A DNA stretch of 64,000 nucleotides from Humulus lupulus (taxonomy: Eukaryota > Streptophyta > Magnoliopsida > Rosales > Cannabaceae): positions 264,301,042 to 264,365,041 of the forward strand of contig NC_084795.1 of NCBI RefSeq assembly GCF_963169125.1, read 5' to 3'. Below the pieces are notes generated by a model. That model saw only the letters and a program-made list of their open reading frames with translations. It was not told where the DNA came from and ran no database searches. The position numbers and the translations under genes are program-made. Every line of letters starts with the position of its first letter. Position 1 is the first letter of the stretch. Below are positions 59,360 through 64,000 of the stretch, in pieces.

Positions 59360-59989
59360 TGTTGACCATCGATTTTGCCAACGACACGGAGTCAAAAATA
59401 TGAAAGGAAATGAGAAGATAATTAAGAGTTTAATCTAATGGTAAAGAATAAACACAAACGATTTATAGTGGTTCGACCCCAGTAAATGGTAATGACCTAC
59501 GTTCACTTAGTGCTATTATTAATATTGAATCCCAATGTCGTGATCAAAGAACTAGGGTTTTTGAGTTTCACAAACCTTGGGAGAATTACAACAAGACGAT
59601 GGATAATCACACTATATGCTCTCTCTTTCAATATTCGAGAAAAAGATTCAAAGATCAAAAGTCTCCTCCTTGAGCTATTTCATGCATATTTATAGGCTTA
59701 AGGGGGGTTACATGGGCCAATGGGCCTTAACTATCCTTAATATCCATGTATCAAGGCAATAAAGATGAAATAATCAACGTAGTTATTACAAGATTGCAAT
59801 CTTTTAAGGAAATAAACTGAATCATACGACCAGCCTGGTCGTATCTAATAGCCAGGCTTGACGAAGCAAACGAAGCAATGTATAGCTGGTCGATAATCGA
59901 ACAATACCTCTTCATTTCAACTCTGCCACGTGTCAACCACGTGTGAGAAAATCCTTGCCACGTCATCAGTAGCCAGTTTTGGGTAAACA
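59360..59989 (+). mobile_element. Tat-type solo LTR
   Basis: A 630-bp LTR with ends TGTTGACC...GGTAAACA. The flanking bases CATAT (59355-59359) and CATAC (59990-59994) are one mismatch short of a duplication. It shares CACGGAGTCA, TTTATAGTGGTTCG and GGTAATGACCTACGT with the LTRs at 31658 and 42274 but is clearly diverged. In the same orientation convention its parent element would read on the minus strand. It lies directly after the MULE transposase tail. Confidence 0.8.
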
Positions 59990-60627
59990 CATACAATAAC
60001 ATTGATTTCATTTCTTTTATTTTTCAGAACCTATATTGTGAAGCAGAGTTATTAGTTCATAAACAGGGAATGAAAAAAGATTGCCATGTTATTTTTTTAA
60101 TTAACAGTTTCTGTTACATTGCTTTAACGTTGCTATGCATTTAAGAAAACGTTAAACTATAAAATGACTAAAACATAAACTTTAAAATATCTAATAACAA
60201 ATTTATTACTAAATAAACAATTTTGTTTTCATAACCTATAAATTGAGCCAATGTTAGCTGTTCATAATAATGGCATGAACAAAATTTAGAACATTTTTTT
60301 TTAATTTCCAAGGTTTTTGTTTTGTTGCTTTAGAATTGATGTGTTGTTGTCAAAACATAATAATATATCGATGACTGAAATGAAAAAAAATAAAAAAAAC
60401 TAATCACATAATTGTTACTAAGAAATTCATATTTGTTTTCATAACCAAAAACTTAAAAAAAAAGTACACATTTAAACTAAAAACAACCAATATCCAAACA
60501 ATTATTTAATATCCATAAAACAGAAAGACAAAATAACAGCATTAACATACATTTTTCATACGTTTCCCTAAAAAAAATTCATAGTTGATGCAGTGTTGTT
60601 TCCACCGTTGTTGCCAACCAAATATGA
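59990..60627. other. AT-rich spacer between two MULE-type pseudogenes
   Basis: No gene or clear element ends. The DNA is AT-rich with poly-A and poly-T runs. It separates the ends of the convergent transposase and Ulp1-type pseudogenes. Confidence 0.5.
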
Positions 60628-62415
60628 GCATCAAACATTCATGCTCCATTCCACATTCTTCCCTTTCAACTTTTGTACGATTTTTTTTGGAGACTTTTTA
60701 GAAGCTTCAGTTTCACTAGCAACATTTTCATCATGCTTCATCTTCCCACAAGAATAAAAAAGCATAGCAAGTTTATAACAATGATCTTCAACAGAAAAGT
60801 TACTTGAAGGAACCTCCTTGCCATCAACAAAATATTCAACAAATGATGCAACAAAAACACCAGAATCACTGCAAAACAAAACATCAAAAGATTAATAAAA
60901 ATGCAAAAAATGCACAAAAGTTATTAAAACACAAAACACATAACACTTACGTGTTCTTTTGCTAAGGTAGTTTATCAGCACTAACAACTGAGAATGGGGA
61001 CTTATAATCAACCAAGCTTCCCTATTATCATTTTTGGTCTTATAGAAATTCATAAGGTCAAGGAACAACGACAACAAAACAAAATATAGCTCCATAGCCT
61101 CCAACGCATCACTTTCATACTGCCAACTTTTAAATGAGTTATACATGTATATGATCCTTTCATTAATATTCAAATGGCCTAGAATCGAATGACTATCCTT
61201 CCTCATATTTATTGGAAACAAGACATGATCACATTCAATCCATGGTTTACCACACATCAACCTTTTTCCTTTGATAAACTGAACAAAATTATGCTTTAGA
61301 TTCACAATAGAACCATTCCTATTCTTCTGCACAATTTTCTCATACAAAGAAGAAATACTATCACTAAAAAACAATCTGTTGTAGTGAATTTCTCCTTATG
61401 CCCAGGAATACTTCCCCTTTTCTGATGTAATAAAATATTACATCAATGTGCTGAAAACAACATGAGAAAAACAAAAAAAAAAATCATAAATAAACCTATA
61501 AACAACTAAACTATAACAAAACAACAAGCATTATAAAAATAATTAAAACAGCCTGCAACTATAAGTAAACTGCACAACAACTTGACATGCAAAAACAACA
61601 TTAAAATTGAAAAAACTTACCGAATCAGTAAGACATTCGCCACAACGAACAAGAGTGTGGAACCACATCTTATCATTCACAGAATCAAGAAAAAAAATTA
61701 ACAAATACATATTATAATTGAATAATGAATTCAATACAAAAAATAATAAGAAAAATAATATTAACATACCTCGCACTTTTGTTTTGACCACTAGTTAACC
61801 AAGCATCAATCTTCTTCTCGTGAACTGGATTAGGAACATTCCCAATGTTCTCATCTAGCGGCAACAAACCTCTAACATAACTAACCATCTTATAAACTTC
61901 ATCTTCTAGAACTGAACTAGAACCAACAGATTCAAAATCCTGACAAAATGGAGACTTCAAAGCAGCTCCGGGCTTTGCAAGCCTCTTCTCCATAACTAGA
62001 GTTGCTTGAATATCAACTAAATCAACATTGTCTAAAATAACAACTTCAAGCTGATGAACTGATCCAGTAACGAAACTTACATTGTCCACAATCCACTTGA
62101 AGGCAACTGGAAAACAACAATGAAAAATACGTATCAAATAAAATTTTATAATAACCAAAGTAAATCAGCAACACATACACAACATTTAGAAAACAACACA
62201 CCTAACCATCATTTTTGACACAACTGCTAATCCAGTCAACACAAGATCATCAACTTGATGCTGGCTTAGTTCATTGAAAAAATTATCTAAATCCTTCTCA
62301 CTATCAACCTTCAAAAAGAAAACATAATAAACTGAAATAAATTAATGTTACAATATTGAAATAAAAAAAATGAAATAGACATAAGTACCTGTCAACTTTT
62401 TCCTCATCAACAATG
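60628..62415 (-). pseudogene. Ulp1/C48 peptidase-like protein of MULE type, Cys replaced by Ser
   Basis: Several minus-strand exons can be read: VDSEKDLDNFFNELSQHQVD (about 62310), KRLAKPGAALKSPFCQDF (61990), VNDKMWFHTLVRCGECLTDS (61670), IDVIFYYIRK (61430), then PWIECDHVLFPINM and RIIYMYNSF (61240-61130). The last exon starts near 60870 with DSGVFVASFVEYFVDGKEV. The family has N-D-C-G at that point, so the nucleophile Cys is Ser here; the Trp after the catalytic His is also changed. Intron borders fit GT-AG (acceptor TTGTTTTGCAG near 60869). The N-terminus is cut by the LTR at 62416. It faces the transposase pseudogene tail to tail, as expected if one Mutator-like element carried both. Confidence 0.75.
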
Positions 62416-62787
62416 TGTAGTGTCCCAGAATTTTACTTAGCTAGATAGTAGTTAGTAGTAGTTTGTAGTATGTTAGTTTCCGTGGATTTTGGTTCAAGCC
62501 GGGACTTAGTTGGAAACTCATAGCAGCAGTTATGGATTTTATAAGTTTAACCTATAGTTTAGAAATATTAATTATTATAACCTAAGGTTTAGATAGAATT
62601 ATTAAGAATGTGACACTTTTCATAAGCATGTTTATTAAGGATTTAAGTATTTTTGATGAATAATTTAGTTAAAAGAAAGATCTAGAAGCTCTAGAACCTT
62701 CCAGCAGATGTTAGGATCACGTTTTGACTCAGTCAAAGCTGTTTAATCAATTCAAAATATGCTGAAAAAAATGCAAATACCTGTTTG

Positions 62788-62945
62788 ATATATCAACGTA
62801 TGCCGATATATCACAGCTATAGGGGCCGATATATCGCCTACGGGAGATACGAAAAACATGTTGACATCGCACGAATGAACGAACGGGGCTTGGGATATAG
62901 GTCTAGGCAATATATCGCCCAGGGTAGGCGATATATCGCCCCTGG
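62788..62945. repeat. GATATATCG palindrome cluster in the LTR
   Basis: Forms GATATATCAAC, CCGATATATCAC, CCGATATATCGCC, GCAATATATCGCC and GCGATATATCGCC follow within 160 bases, about 180 bases upstream of the TATA region. It is the counterpart of the cluster at 21078-21245. Confidence 0.75.
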
Positions 62946-63660
62946 GAGTCAATTTTTGGAATCTTGAGGTTTTTAAACTTAAAAACAGCCTTAACCACTT
63001 GGACCTGCCCTTGACCGAGTTTGACCGAGTTCTGGGCATTTGTTGAACAAAAATTCAAATCTTTTTCATTTTATATTCATTTATTTATTCAAATTAAAAA
63101 GGGTTAGTTTCACTCCTTGAACTCTATAAATAGGACCTAGTACTCAGCCATTTTCTTCATCATTCAAGCATTCTTCAGAGCCTCCAAGCTGCTAAGATCA
63201 CTATAGAGAAAAACACTTGGGTTTTGGGATAAAAGCTTTTCCAATCTAAGTTTTTCTAAACACTTGAGAAGTAAGGTATAAAGTTATTTCGGTATCGAGG
63301 TATATATTAAGTCATAAGATCATTCAAGGTATTCCTCTCCTTAAGTTCAGTTCTTCATGGTTCTTTTATTCCATTTTCTTTCAGATCCTAACTCTTGTTT
63401 ATGATTCTTGTTTAGGTTTATAAGCTCCTTGAACATTAAGGTTTTCAGTAAGTTTCTACTTGGATGGTTTAGTTCTCTTTTTCATCTATTTTCTTTAGAA
63501 GCTCATGATTCTTACTGTTGGTTTTAGGAGTGTTCCAAAATCCCATTCTTGTCTCCATATCTCGGTTTTTGGTAAGGAAAATAGGTTAGATTATATGTGT
63601 TTATATGTTTATGTTATGATATGTTTTATGCTATGATATGTATATGTATAAATATGTTTT

Positions 63661-63905
63661 GTAGTCGCTTGGGCATATGACTTGCTTAGAATAGTAAGCC
63701 CCAAGAATTTATGTTGTAGTCGCTTGGGCATATGACTTGCTTAGATAGCAAGCCCCAAGAATTTTTATCATTTTCATGGTTTAGAGTTATGATTTACCCT
63801 ACATCGGTTAGTAGACAGAGGACCTAGATGAGCTATCACATACTATAGTTGTGATCTAACCTACCTCGATTAGTAGACAGAGGACCTAGATAGTTTTATC
63901 ACATA
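63661..63905 (+). repeat. Two sets of tandem duplications in the LTR body
   Basis: A unit of about 55 bases (GTAGTCGCTTGGGCATATGA...) is present twice (63661-63715 and 63716-63769). A second unit of about 60 bases (ACC.ACxTCGxTTAGTAGACAG, then AGGACCTAGATAG) is present twice (about 63791-63850 and 63851-63905). Copies differ at several positions. They lie downstream of the TATA region, in the transcribed part of the LTR. Confidence 0.8.
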
Positions 63906-64000
63906 CCATGTTAATGAGTTATTGGCCATTAATATTGTAGTCCTATATGATATACATTTTTATAGTCATATGTTTTTATAGTATATGTTTATGATATATG

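Larger units (their letters stand above)
62416..64000 (+). mobile_element. LTR of the 19553-21668 family, running off the window
   Basis: It starts TGTAGTGTCCCAG, followed by TTACTTAGCTAGATAG, AGATCTAGAAGCTCTAGAACC and a TATA region (CTCTATAAATAGG, near 63123). All are shared, in reverse, with the solo LTR at 19553-21668. The palindrome cluster at 62788-62945 corresponds too. Whether it is a solo LTR or starts a full element lies outside the window. The preceding bases are CAATG or ACAATG (to 62415). Confidence 0.85.

Noticed and set aside
54938..62415. Precise MULE borders with terminal inverted repeats
   Set aside because: I could not find two matching terminal repeats or a 9-11 base duplication; the right side is cut by the LTR at 62416.
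1..64000. Bacterial operons or organellar DNA
   Set aside because: GT-AG introns, nuclear-type tRNA without CCA, and plant retrotransposons throughout; no operon-like gene packing or chloroplast/mitochondrial genes were seen.

Overview
The window is nuclear DNA from a flowering plant, most likely a eudicot. Evidence for this is the spliced genes with GT-AG introns, a plant-type STT3 oligosaccharyltransferase gene, a nuclear tRNA-Phe(GAA), AT-rich intergenic DNA, and layers of plant LTR retrotransposons (Ty1/copia, Tat- and Tekay-like Ty3/gypsy, a 5S-derived Cassandra-type LTR) and Mutator-like (MULE) DNA. I cannot name the species from sequence alone.

Only four ordinary host genes are visible. 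They are an STT3B-like catalytic subunit of oligosaccharyltransferase (4238-10009, +, six exons, 744 aa), a membrane-anchored HSP20-like protein resembling RTM2 (44226-45437, +, two exons, 189 aa), tRNA-Phe (45778-45850, +) and a BolA-like protein (46011-46337, +, 108 aa). The last three form a small gene island between two transposon blocks. Nothing suggests the four act in one pathway.

Layout. 1-3740: minus-strand DUF1985/Ulp1 (C48 peptidase) transposon-type pseudogene; its apparent leader intron holds a dense ATCGAT array. 3786-10009: STT3 gene. 10010-12658: AT-rich DNA without genes. 12659-29880: a decayed copia element (LTRs 12659-18496 and 27095-29880). It hosts a truncated minus-strand Ty3/gypsy fragment (12927-17136), a 2.1-kb solo LTR (19553-21668, duplication CATAA), a Cassandra-type 5S-bearing solo LTR (22470-22817, CTAAT) and a 0.9-kb solo LTR (27505-28436, GTACC). 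29881-43892: a three-level nest. A Tat-type fragment with its own LTR (43342-43892) is split by a solo LTR (30053-43203, duplication CTCAT), which is itself split by a complete Tat-lineage element (31658-42862, duplication AACTA). That element carries gag-pol on the minus strand and a spliced, antisense extra gene on the plus strand. 43893-46340: gene island. 46700-51545: decayed LINE, unidentified and copia remnants. 51545-62415: MULE-like DNA with a plus-strand MuDR transposase pseudogene and a convergent minus-strand Ulp1-type pseudogene, broken by two long Ty3-type LTRs (about 52631-54937; 55144-57444, duplication CTAAG) and a Tat-type solo LTR (59360-59989). 62416-64000: the start of a second LTR of the family seen at 19553-21668, in the opposite orientation.

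I found no convincing new cellular system. The most informative structures are the insertion order given by five-base target duplications, the antisense spliced gene in the Tat element, clusters of short palindromic phrases (ATCGAT, GATATATCG, GCCGCGGC, GTGAC...GTCAC) in transposon regulatory regions, and a duplicated splice acceptor in STT3. All statements come from reading by eye; no alignment or database search was run.
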